From Byssochlamys sp. IMV 00236 (Eukaryota; Ascomycota; Eurotiomycetes; Eurotiales; Thermoascaceae): 46,872 nucleotides of DNA. A model generated the notes under the pieces. It was given only the letters and a program-made list of their open reading frames with translations, made no database searches and was not told the DNA's origin. Where the stretch lies: contig MSJH02000725.1 of assembly GCA_001931875.2 (NCBI GenBank), forward strand, positions 1 through 46,872, read 5' to 3'. Positions within the stretch are counted from its first letter, which is position 1, and every line of letters starts with the position of its first letter. The translations under genes and the position numbers were made by a program. Of the stretch, positions 30,523 to 40,305 are shown piece after piece.

Positions 30523-31446
30523 ACAATGCATTAAATATGTATGGTAACTTTGTTTACGAATCAAAACATAACAATGAAAGTCCTTCCCCCTTCAAAAGAC
30601 CTCCAAAAGACTAATTATATTGTAGATTTAATGCCTCAGTAATTATAAAGCGAATAATATACTATCTTTTATTCACTAGTCTTCTAGCTAGTAGTGTTAT
30701 ATCCTCTTTCCGGAAAGTAAATTCGCCTGTGATCGAAAATAAATACACGCATGGTGAGAACAAAATTCATGTTGCATGAAATGTAAATTCGTCGTCGCCA
30801 AGAATATTTTCGTAATATTAACAGGTGGGCTGTCTTGGAGTTGAAATTAATTCAATATTAGTCTGTTTGTAAAAGTTTAAATTCTTTATTCGGTCTTTCC
30901 ATGAAATCAGAAGAACATGTAGTCATATTTGGCAATGCATATTCTTGAATGGTTACGAGGCAGATTGCTCTCGTTTGATACGATTTCTTTGCTCTCTGGC
31001 GTGTATATCTGGAACGTTCTCCCAATTGCCTCTTCTTGTGCTCTGGGTTCTCTCTGTCCTCCGTTCCATTTTTTTTTGTTTAAACAATCCTGGGTAGTTA
31101 TCGCTACCCTCCCCAGAATGCACCTTGGCGGTAAGTAAAACTAATATTAGGATATGTGCTCTAATACTAACATACTTTTTCTCTCTTTTTCTACATATAA
31201 TCATCATCTCTCTCTCTCTCTCTCTTTTGACATGATGTCGTTTTATTCAAACATATTTTTCTTTGTCGTCTTTTTACGCAAATAATTTTTTTATTTTATG
31301 ACAACATTTTATAAAATTAATGTCAATAATTAATAAAAATACAGTACAAATAAAGAATCAATCACTGCTATTTATAGATGTTCTTCTTTTTCTGACTCAA
31401 TGCGATAAAGGAATAGAAAATATAATGTATACTCTACTATAATAAT
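30523..31446. other. Intergenic region, no supported gene
   Basis: About 0.9 kb of AT-rich DNA after the Helitron relic. A CT microsatellite lies at 31207-31225. One open stretch at 30929-31138 has no recognisable domain. Nothing else is seen. Confidence 0.5.
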
Positions 31447-31569
31447 TTATTGAGCAGTTCTGCCCTTTCTTTCTAAAGGAAGCTTAGTGAATCCCGGGTG
31501 ATTTAGGTAACAAGCCAATCCTTGTTTATGAGTCGTTTGAGGTGTCTCTTTCGGGCCCCATTTACTCAT
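31447..31569 (-). CDS. Possible 40-residue small protein
   Basis: A short reading frame encodes 40 residues beginning MSKWGPKETPQTTHKQGL and ending KLPLERKGRTAQ, basic and hydrophilic with no membrane segment. It is preceded on the minus strand by a plausible 43-nt leader intron (GTAAAG to TTTCAG, about 31608-31650) and an in-frame stop just upstream of the ATG, so 31569 would be the true start. I cannot name it; small mitochondrial complex subunits have this size, but that is a guess. It lies downstream of PHO85 in the same orientation. Confidence 0.4.
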   Translation of the reverse strand: MSKWGPKETPQTTHKQGLACYLNHPGFTKLPLERKGRTAQ

Positions 31570-31785
31570 TTTTTAAACCTTCTGGTGTTATTTCCTGAAA
31601 GAAACGAGTCAGTTTCTTTGATTCTTCCAAACTTTACTGTGCACAGTTTTACATTGACTGTTAAGGGAAGGAGGGCCCCTTTAATGCATAAACTTAATTG
31701 ATACTCCTCAGCCCTTTTAACATATACCAATAGCGACAAATAGATTTTATTTTCTTATCATATCGACTATACACACACTTTATTA

Positions 31786-32727
31786 CTAACTATCTTGTAC
31801 TTTTGTAGGAGCACTATTTTCAAAAAGGAATCTCACTTCATTAAAGTAAGCATGTTCTAAAGCATCCTTTGCACTAATTCTCATCTGAGGTTGATATTGA
31901 AGCATACGACTTAACAAGTCAATGCCAATCGGATCAATTGTCGTCAGAACCTGTGAGATATGTTGAGCAGGATAGATCACCTGAGGCGGCTTGTATTCTG
32001 GAAACTGAGAAATGGTTGGCCATGTCTGTTCTGTAGGTGTTCCCAACAGTCTGAATATTTTCTGTAGCTGATCTTCATTTGTTGATCCAGGAAATAGCGG
32101 ACGCCCTGTATACATCTCTGCCATGATACAACCCGCTGACCAGATATCGATTGATGTTGAATACATACGAGAGCCCAAAAGGACATCAGGCGCACGATAC
32201 CAAAGGGTAACGACCTCATTTGAGAATGTGTTTACTGGAATACCAAAAGCACGAGCAAGTCCAAAGTCACCAAGCTTTAATTGAAGGTGCTTGTTGATCA
32301 ATAAGTTCTGTGGTTTCAAGTCTCTGTGTAAAACGCGGTTCTCGTGACAGTAGGCGATACCTCTTAAAAGTTGATACATGAAGGATTTGATGATACTGAC
32401 GTCCAATGCACCACGCGTAGCACGTGCGGTTGAGTCCATGTATTTCTTGAGGTCTTGGTCCATATATTCAAATACAAGGCTTAGCTTATTTTCTGTGTGA
32501 ATAATATCTTGCAAGCGTACAATGTTTGGATGTTTTAGTTCCTTCATTAAAGATATTTCACGAATGGCAGTAGATGGTGCTCCTTCTTCAGGATCCAGAT
32601 GAATCTCTTTCAAAGCAACAATCTCTCCAGTTGCTCTATTTTTGCCTTTATATACTGTTGCATAAGTGCCTTCACCTAATTTCTCTAATCGCGTATATCG
32701 TTGTTCGGGTGGATAACCTGTGGCCAT
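31786..32727 (-). CDS. PHO85: PHO85/CDK5-type cyclin-dependent kinase
   Basis: Cyclin-dependent Ser/Thr kinase of the Pho85 group, which with Pcl-type cyclins controls phosphate response, glycogen metabolism and polarity in fungi. A single uninterrupted exon gives 313 residues (yeast Pho85 has 305). Motifs in order: [11 protein letters not shown] loop, VALKEIHLD with the catalytic Lys, the PSTAIRE cyclin-binding helix ([19 protein letters not shown]), [42 protein letters not shown] with no Thr in the usual CDK activating position (as in Pho85/Cdk5), and [10 protein letters not shown]. An upstream in-frame ATG at 32832 would add a Phe/Lys-rich leader, but the pyrimidine tract right before 32727 supports the shorter form. 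It is the only large gene in the window without introns in its coding region. Confidence 0.95.
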   Translation of the reverse strand: MATGYPPEQRYTRLEKLGEGTYATVYKGKNRATGEIVALKEIHLDPEEGAPSTAIREISLMKELKHPNIVRLQDIIHTENKLSLVFEYMDQDLKKYMDSTARATRGALDVSIIKSFMYQLLRGIAYCHENRVLHRDLKPQNLLINKHLQLKLGDFGLARAFGIPVNTFSNEVVTLWYRAPDVLLGSRMYSTSIDIWSAGCIMAEMYTGRPLFPGSTNEDQLQKIFRLLGTPTEQTWPTISQFPEYKPPQVIYPAQHISQVLTTIDPIGIDLLSRMLQYQPQMRISAKDALEHAYFNEVRFLFENSAPTKVQDS

Positions 32728-34564
32728 TACGTTATTGTTTTTGCAGAAAAAAAAAAAGAAAAGGAGAAAGAGAGAGGGGAGTTTAGAATTTTGCTGACAA
32801 GTTTTGCCTTCTAAAAAAAGGGTTCTTTTCATTGTTTCATCATGAGTTCAAAGGCACGCTTTTCGAATATCTTCTCTTTCTCTCCTATAAATTGATAAAC
32901 CACTACTGATACACTTTTATATAGAAAGAAATGGCTGTAAAAACGGTGCTTGAATTTCTTTATAAGATCCAATTGCTCCTATATTGATACGTAAATTTAA
33001 AAAATCACTGTTTACATGGCCACTATACATTCTACAAGTTACTGTCTATCATTCCTCATAAAGGCAGTCCCTTTTATTATTAAGAAGTAAACAAATATTC
33101 GTAAATAAATAGGATGTAATGGTCATAGGATTATGCAACTTTTGTAAAAAGATGTTTCTCGAAAGGCTTTTTAATTGCTCCCTAGAGACACCTTTTTCAT
33201 TTAATTAATAACTTACAAAGCCGAGATTCCCTTTCGAGGAACACATAACATGCTTTTTATTCCAAGTGCAAAATACCCCCTGCTTCATTATTTATGCTAT
33301 CCGTACGCATATGCTCTCCTGTTTAACAATAATCAGTTGATTACATGTGCTTCCCTTTGGAAAAGGTAGTCACAAACCTGGCATTGAAACAGAGAGACAC
33401 AAACTTTTTACTCTTTTTTCTCTTTCTTTTTGTTGTTCAAGCAGATGAGACCATTTTTACTACAACTTAAGCTTATAAAGATGTTTAACTTCATGTTGGG
33501 AGATTCTAACTCTTGATGAACTGACAGTTGATTCTCTTTCAACATTAATTATACAATGAACCCTGTTCAAGAAACGAGAAAAGGCAAAAATCCTTGGCTC
33601 AGAGGATCCAGTGACACTTGGATCTCGTACCATAATCATTTCCACAAACAGAAACAAAACGGTAAACCAGATGGAAGCTTGGAAATAATTATTTGCCAAG
33701 TTGAACCAGGATGTAAAAGATAATGTTGTAGAATACACATTCGGAAGATTATATGGGATATTTAAGTGAAATAGCCTTGGTCTGTAAGCATTTCTTTGTT
33801 TAAAAAGCTTTATGGATGTGGAAACTGCAGATATACTTTATATACAATGGCGTGCAAGCTTATTGTAGAGATATACAAGATGGGCGAAGATGGGACTTAT
33901 TTCAGGACTTCCTTTTTTAGTTGGCATATGTATACATTGCAAGGCTTCTGAGTCGATTCACTTTTGCTCAACATCACAATTCTTTCGAGTCTGGATCAAG
34001 CTCTATGATTGTTATTGAAGAGTTAACTAGATACAAGAAAGAAATGAGACAAAGAAGTGTTGAAAATAGCTTCTTTTACGTTCCACATTGATCGCCAGTA
34101 TGTCATTTTGCAGATAGTTGAAATAATTATAAAAAAAACAATCAGAATCCTGAAAGCTAATATTAAAGTCAAGGATGTATGATTAAGAAGAGAGGATATG
34201 AGGCTGCAAGTAAGAGTCATGGGTTGATGAAAGAGAGACCTTTTCAACTATTGTCAAATATCAAATGGTTACGAGTGAGCCTAGTATTCTTGGTCAATTA
34301 TTGAATGTGCTATTCACCCTACAAAATGAAGATATGAATGGCATATGAAAAAGAATATAGGCATCAAGACTACGATTAGTGTTTACGATATTCATATAGA
34401 AAAATCAAACTCTTCCTCCCTTTTATAGCTACTGTTTTGTAATTCCTTTCATTTGCTTTCATATTTCCAGTGTACAAATCAACCTCCGGCACTACAAAAA
34501 AGGAAATAGGTTTATAAACATTGAATATGAAAATTTCCTTTTTTCCTTTCTTTCACAAAGCAAT
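32728..34564. other. Gene-poor intergenic region
   Basis: About 1.8 kb between the divergent PHO85 and citron-like kinase genes. It is AT-rich with a few short open stretches (for example 33460-33738 minus) that show no recognisable family. It may contain degraded transposon DNA, but no motif supports that. The last 50 bases carry a pyrimidine-rich run before the kinase start. Confidence 0.5.
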
Positions 34565-37319
34565 ATGAGCGATACATTTCTACAGCATCAATTGAGTCAA
34601 GAGAATGCATTGACAGATGCATTATTTGCTCTCTATCACTCATCAAAGCACCATACGACAGAAAACATACAGCGATTCATTGACTTGTGTAATTACTATC
34701 ACCTAAAATATCCGCGTATGCGTGATTCATATTAATTTTGTTATTAGATGAACCTATTTGCCATTCTCTCTATAATAATCGACTCTCTATCAAAAACTTT
34801 GACTTTATACATAAAGATGTATTTGCTAAAGGCGCCTTTGGAAAAGTGACGATCGTCAGACATAAGGATCAAATCTATGCCATGAAAATACTCAACAAAT
34901 CGTACTTGATTTCTCAAATGGACCGCTCGTCTCCAATGGACGAACGGATTGTGTTGGCCAAAAACGATGAATGGATACCTAAGCTCTACGCATCTTTCCA
35001 GGACGGTCAGTACCTATACCTTGTCATGGAATACGCACCTGGCGGTGATTTACAGGGTTTGATGGAAAGAAGAAACTTCAAGTTTACAGAAGAAGAAGCC
35101 AAATTTTATATAGCGGAGTTAGTTCTGGCTGTCGAGCGAATTCATCAATGGGGTTACATGCACAGAGATATAAAGCCTGGAAACATTCTGATTGATCGAC
35201 ATGGACATATTAAGCTCGGTGACTTGGGCTCATGCATTCCTATCAATACCAAGGTAAATCGTTGCTTTCTCTAATGATTATTTGATCTCACACTTATTGT
35301 GTTGACAGTACCCGTTACTGATGGTGGGAACAATGTCATATGTATCACCAGAGATGTGTAGCTCCGAAGGATTTGATTCCTCTCTTGGACCTGCTTATGG
35401 TCCAGAATCAGATTGGTGGTCTGTAGGCGTGGTTCTTTATGAACTACTGTACGGCGTACCTCCATTTACTGGAAAGGATATTCAAATACAAATCAAGTTG
35501 ATGGATCCAAAAGTGAATGTTCAATTTGACGACTCTATCCAAGTATCATCTGAAGCCAAAGATTTACTGTCAAAGTAAAAGTAATAAAAATAGGGAGAGG
35601 GGGAAGAGGGGGGAGGACAAGTGCCAAAACAAGTTACTAAATAAAGATAGGTTGTTGCACAAGTCAGACAAGTGCAGATTAGGTCATAACGGAGCAGAAG
35701 AAATCAAGTCTCATCCGTTCTTCAAAGATGTTCAGTGGCAAAGCATACATACCTCGACTACTCCACCGTTTGTACCACCCATTTCTGCTTTGGATGATGT
35801 TACATTCTTCTCAGTAACGAATGACGACGACGATGATGATGAGAAAGAAGACGAAGAAGAAGAGGATAGTTTGAGAGATAAGGATTTCCCGTTTATCGGA
35901 TATACCTATGTCGATAAGCTATTAGAAGAACCATCCAGGGAAGTCCAGGATGAGCAAAAAATAGAGCAACAACAAAATGGGGACCAGTCAGAAGACTGTG
36001 CACGGCAAATGAATGACCTCAAACAACAAGTGTCCATATTACAAGACGAAAATGAAAAACTATCAACAAAGTGTGAGGCGAGCGTATGTAAAATGAACGC
36101 GCTCAATGAACACATTGCTCATCTGGAACAAAAACTGACAGCTCATCAAGAAGAAAGTTTAAAGGACACGAAAAGACATCTCGAGAGGATAAAAGCATTA
36201 GAAGATGAGCTTTCAGCACGTAAGAAGGAGTCTCAGCAGATGATGACAAAATACAAGCAGACATTGGAAAGAGAGTATCAGCAAAACAGTCAAGCTATTA
36301 CACAAAAATTAGATGATCATATGCAACATCTACGGACGATGGAGTCAGAGAATCTCAAGTTGAAGTCTGAAAACGATGCACAAAAAGCACGTATCGCGGC
36401 TCTTGAGAAGGAATTGATGGCTGCAACAACTCATGGCGAAGAGGCATATGCTCAATTGGAAGAAAGATACGATGCCAAATTAAAAACACAGGAGCAAGAA
36501 TATCAGGCAAATGTTCAGCAGCTTCATTTGGAGTTGAATAGTCTACAGCAAAAGCTACAGGAAGTGCAGCAGGAGAACCAAAGCAGATCTCGTCAAGATG
36601 AGCTTTCAAGCAACAAGTCCAAAATACTCTCAGTCATGTGGCAGCGCGATAGAGACCATCTACATAGTGTTCAACAAACACTGGCAGACACTGAGAGCAG
36701 TCTTGCAGCAGCCAAGCGAGAAGTTGCTCGCCTAAAGAAAGAGATCAAGTACTATCAGATGAATAGCCTCCGTAAAGAAAAGAAGTTATATTTTCCAATA
36801 GAAATCAACGGTGATGTTTCGGTAATCCCGAATCTTATAGATAGCATCAAAGCACCCATGACCAGAAGACGAAAACGAATAGACTTATCAGCAAGCTTGA
36901 GCAATTTATCTTCACTTGCCTCAAGAGATATTTCCAGTGACCATAAAATGAACAGCACAAGGTAAGTAAAAAAGATATACCTTGTGAGATATAAACTTGC
37001 TCACTTTACAAATTTTACTTTTGAAATAGGCCAAGTATAAATGATAAACAAGTGAAAGAAATCGAAAGTCAGATCAAAATAGAAAAGGAATTTATCGCAA
37101 GTACACAGCGTGCGCTAACTGCCCGTGCAAGGCTGTCTAGAGTGAAAACTGAATTTGACCAAGAATTACATGAGTCTATTACCAAGTCTAACGCAAAGAT
37201 ACTGAGTCTTCAGGAAAAGCTTAAACAGGTACACTAAATTGTCCCTACTCGTTTTCAAGAATTAGTACTAAAAAAAAACCATGTATCTGTAGCTCAAGGA
37301 TGATATTAATTGTAAATAA
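34565..37319 (+). CDS. Citron/MRCK-like AGC kinase with long coiled coil
   Basis: Ser/Thr kinase of the DMPK/ROCK/MRCK/citron group of AGC kinases, expected to act on actomyosin or septation downstream of Rho/Cdc42 signals. Exons 34565-34688, 34748-35253, 35309-35574, 35651-36961, 37030-37228 and 37293-37319 give 810 residues. The kinase domain (about 65-390) has YAMKIL with the catalytic Lys, YLVMEYAPGGDLQGLMER, MHRDIKPGNILIDRHGHIKL, and SYVSPEM. Two departures from consensus: the Gly-rich loop reads FAKGAFGKV (first Gly replaced) and the metal-binding DFG reads DLG. After the AGC tail comes an Asp/Glu-rich stretch, then a coiled coil from about 470 to the end. No C1, PH or CNH domain is seen. 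The last intron is inferred; without it the protein ends six bases later at 37237 with KQVH. A further coding-like block at 37409 is a possible alternative end. Confidence 0.85.
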
Positions 37320-37408
37320 AGGTTTGATTATATGTAAATAATAAAGCCGCGTTGCTGTGATATACACATTCTAGATGTTGGTCTTCTATCACTGAATCCT
37401 AATGATAG

Positions 37409-37777
37409 ACATTGATATCAGAGCATACACGATGCCATCTTTTGCTTGACAATATCAATCATGCTGCACGTGAAATAGAAGTGGTGCGATATTTTATGCA
37501 TAGTTTATCACACAGGCTCATTTATACAGAGAGGAAAGTTAAAAAATCAAGCTTTGAGTATTTGAAACAAATGAGGAGTGTTTATTTGTTTACAAAAGAA
37601 AAACAAAGAGAATGGATGGTAGCGTTGCATAGAAAGTCATCTCTACCAGACAAATGGAGGAGTAGGAGGAGTAGGGGGAGTCGGAGGGGTAGGAGGAAGT
37701 CTTGGGCCACCCCATCCGCCACCGCCACCACAGCCACTCCAGCCGCAGCCACCAAAGTTACGACCACGACGGGCTAA
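37409..37777 (+). other. Coding-like block of unknown status after the kinase gene
   Basis: An open stretch after an ATGATAG acceptor-like site reads TLISEHTRCHLLLDNINHAA, then helical charged sequence with REWMVALHRKSSL. It is in phase with the donor at 37228, so a 180-nt intron could attach it to the citron-like kinase as an alternative C-terminus. Against this, AATAAA-like signals occur at 37314-37345 and the block overlaps the secreted-protein gene on the other strand from 37643 onward. Confidence 0.25.
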
Positions 37778-37966
37778 ATGATTCCAGTTGGGGTAATAGT
37801 CCAGCATGTAAGGGTGGAAGGCAGCAGGGTAAACATATCCAGCTTCAACATTTTGATTTTGTTCGGAATTGGCATTGGCAGCGTCTTCGGCATTTACAGT
37901 ATCAGCAAATACCTGAGTGCTAGCAATAGAGAGAGCCAAGAGAATAGCAGAGGATAAGAATTTCAT
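37643..37966 (-). CDS. Small secreted Gly/Cys- and PTPP-repeat protein (A)
   Basis: Predicted secreted protein of 107 residues, single exon. A clear signal peptide (MKFLSSAILLALSIASTQVFA) is followed by an acidic Asn/Ala segment, a Tyr/His/Pro part, a LARRGRN motif that could be a dibasic processing site, a Gly/Cys cluster (GGCGWSGCGGGGGWGG) and a C-terminal PPTPPTPPTPPTPPF repeat. The family is not recognised. It shares signal-peptide style, Gly/Cys cluster and PTPP repeat with the gene at 38904-39733, so the two are probably tandem paralogues. Cell-wall association or extracellular role is an inference from composition. Confidence 0.8.
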   Translation of the reverse strand: MKFLSSAILLALSIASTQVFADTVNAEDAANANSEQNQNVEAGYVYPAAFHPYMLDYYPNWNHLARRGRNFGGCGWSGCGGGGGWGGPRLPPTPPTPPTPPTPPFVW

Positions 37967-38903
37967 GTTTTGAGTGTAGGTAAGAAGCAAAATAATAAGA
38001 AAACTAATTGACTATTTATATTAAATCGAGAGACGCTCGTCTATCATTTACCATAAAGCTAAAATGATTTATGAAGCGTCTTTGAGATGCACAAAAAGGA
38101 GTTAGAGATGCCTTTTTATCCAAATGTGAGAGTATAGTGAATGATGTGGTGATATACAAGCAGGTCCTAAATACTTCATATTGCTTATGATGCTAGAGTC
38201 CCTTCTTAATAAAGCTCCACTTTATACATTAGAATGGACATGCTCTCTCTTAAATATTTATGCAAGAACATATAACGAAGCTTTTTCCAATCTTGTTCTT
38301 GTAAAAATATCTGATCATATTACAGTAAAATAGATGTGTTTATTAGCTATAAATATATGATATAAACAGCCTTACTAAGGTTGAAGTAATGAACCAGAGG
38401 CTTTTCTATTAAACTGCGACATACAACCAAGTTTCAATAGCACAGCTTTTGATTTCAAGTAAAACACATATTCCTTCGAATGTCTTTTCTCAGTAAGTCC
38501 TTTTTTTTTATCACCAGGACCCTGATGAACACTCTGGAGGCACGTACTCCTCATTCTCACAAGCAGGACTTAGAGCTTGAGAATAGTTTTGTGTGTCAAT
38601 GTTGCTTCCCTGTGAGTAGCTCTCAACAAATATATATAATGTCACCTTAGAGAGAGAGAGGCTGTAGAACATTATCATAACTGAGAACAAGTAGTTGTAA
38701 AGCCAATAGTTAAGAACCACTGTTTCATAATTTATAAAGAAATAAAATAAAACGACAAGGCTCTTATAATGAAATCTATATATATTACTTGCAATAAACT
38801 GAGACAGAGTGACAATGATATTAGAAAACATAGTTGGTATAGGGACAGGAAAACTAACTGTGGTTGCTTTATTTATCAGCAATATAAGCATTTAAGGAAG
38901 TTG
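37967..38903. other. Intergenic region between the two PTPP genes
   Basis: About 0.9 kb of AT-rich DNA. One minus-strand open stretch (38511-38891) ends in a Cys/Ser-rich sequence, SPACENEEYVPPECSSGSW, but has no convincing start or signal peptide. It could be a decayed third family member. No gene is supported. Confidence 0.4.
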
Positions 38904-39733
38904 CTAGGCTCGAGGAGGGGTAGGGGGTGTAGGGGGTGTGGGAGGAGTAGGTGGGCCACGACCGATTCCACCGCCTGGTGGTGTAGGAGGAGTAGGAGGC
39001 GTGGGAGGAGTAGGTGGAGCACCTGGAGTGCCTGGGAAACCTGGGCGACCTGTGCGCCAAAGTTGTCTCACAGGTACAGGAAGACCAACAGGAAAGAATA
39101 CAGGAGGAGATGGAGGGGTGGGTGGCGTGGGTGGCGTGACACCATCCCAGGCAGGAGGGGTAGGAGGGGTGGGCGGTGTTGGTGGAATTTCTCCAATTGG
39201 GTAGAAAGGAATGGTAGTGCCAGGATAGTAGTAGGGCCACATCCATGGCCATGGAAGGATATTTGGCGGAGTAGGAGGCGTGATCTGTCGTTTGCTATGG
39301 GTAATAGAATGTTAGTTTCTCCAATATAACCCTGATCATAAACTTACACAGCACGTTTACTGTCCATCAATTTACCACATCCACAACCACGTCCACCCCC
39401 TTTACAGCCACAGCCACCATTTTGGTGCCAGCGATGTTCAAACTGCTCAGAAGATGCAGGCAATCTCTCTGTATTGTCATCACGCTTACGGCTCCACCAT
39501 CCGCCGCCTCCACATCCACAGCCACCATGATGTTTATGCGAACGACGCTCAAGTTGCTCATGAGACATAAGCGGATTTTCTGTATCAAAGGCAGGAATTA
39601 CTTGTATCTCGGCAGGGTATTCTTGGTTTGATTCTTTAATCTTGACATCAGTAGAGGTATCCAAGGGAGCAGCCAAAACTTGAGTACTGATTGTAGAAAG
39701 GACCAGAAGCGTAGCAAAAGATAAAGGTTTCAT
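38904..39733 (-). CDS. Secreted Gly/Cys- and PTPP-repeat protein (B)
   Basis: Predicted secreted protein of 258 residues from exons 39348-39733 and 38904-39294, joined in phase 2 over a 53-nt intron. Signal peptide MKPLSFATLLVLSTISTQVLA precedes a propeptide-like acidic region with two similar modules, each ending in a basic cleavage-like site and a Gly/Cys cluster (LERRSHKHHGGCGCGGGGWW and FEHRWHQNGGCGCKGGGRGC). The second exon is almost all Pro-rich: IPPTPPTPPTPP blocks interrupted by a Trp/Tyr-rich segment (WPWMWPYYYPG) and a collagen-like GRPGFPGTPGAPP. It is a longer relative of the gene at 37643-37966. Cell-wall or surface role is inferred from composition only. Confidence 0.82.
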
Positions 39734-40305
39734 TTTGTGATATTAGATTTCTGTCGACTATAAAATAACGGGCTTCTTATATAGGAAATTAAAGGCTCGT
39801 CTTGTTTATCATAAAGCATATGTCAATTATGTAAAATGACTCTTGGTGGATAACATTAAGGAGGCAGGAAGATTCTCATATGAACTCATGAGATGCTCTT
39901 AGAATATCTTAGACGTTCTTACTGATAAAATTTGATATATAATCTCACACGTGATGAATTAATACAAGATCGCGTTGCTGATCCTGGTAACCTAGTCTAT
40001 GCAAAAAAATAGACATATTAAAGATATGTACTGTCTGTAAAAGAATAGTTTCTATAACAGTTCATAATAAGAAGCCAAAATAGGTGCTCATGTTTATATT
40101 CCTTTAAACTGTTTCTGACATGTATCTTTTGTTAATTACTGTAAATACTCACTTTTTTGTATCTTTTATATGTTATAGAAAGCTTTAAAGGGAAGCTCAT
40201 GACCCAAAGTAACATGATTGCTCTTGTCGTGCATTAATTAAAAAAGTAAAAAATAAAAATAAACCTTTTCTTTCCTTTTATATTTTTTTTATTTCTACTT
40301 GCAAA
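39734..40305. promoter_or_regulatory. Divergent intergenic region
   Basis: A 572-base AT-rich gap between the secreted-protein gene B and the PAXBP1-like gene. No coding or RNA feature is seen. A pyrimidine-rich run lies at about 40263-40299, just before the PAXBP1-like start. Confidence 0.55.

Noticed and set aside
33460..33738. Minus-strand 92-codon frame with hydrophobic residues
   Set aside because: No family pattern and no supporting splice sites; nearby sequence is broken in all frames.
38511..38891. Possible third secreted protein with a Cys/Ser-rich end
   Set aside because: The N-terminal part is AT-rich hydrophobic sequence without a clean signal peptide, and no Gly/Cys or PTPP module is present.
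38938..39204. A plus-strand Gly/Val-repeat protein
   Set aside because: It is the exact antisense of the PTPP repeat in the secreted-protein gene, which has a signal peptide, spliced structure and paralogue.
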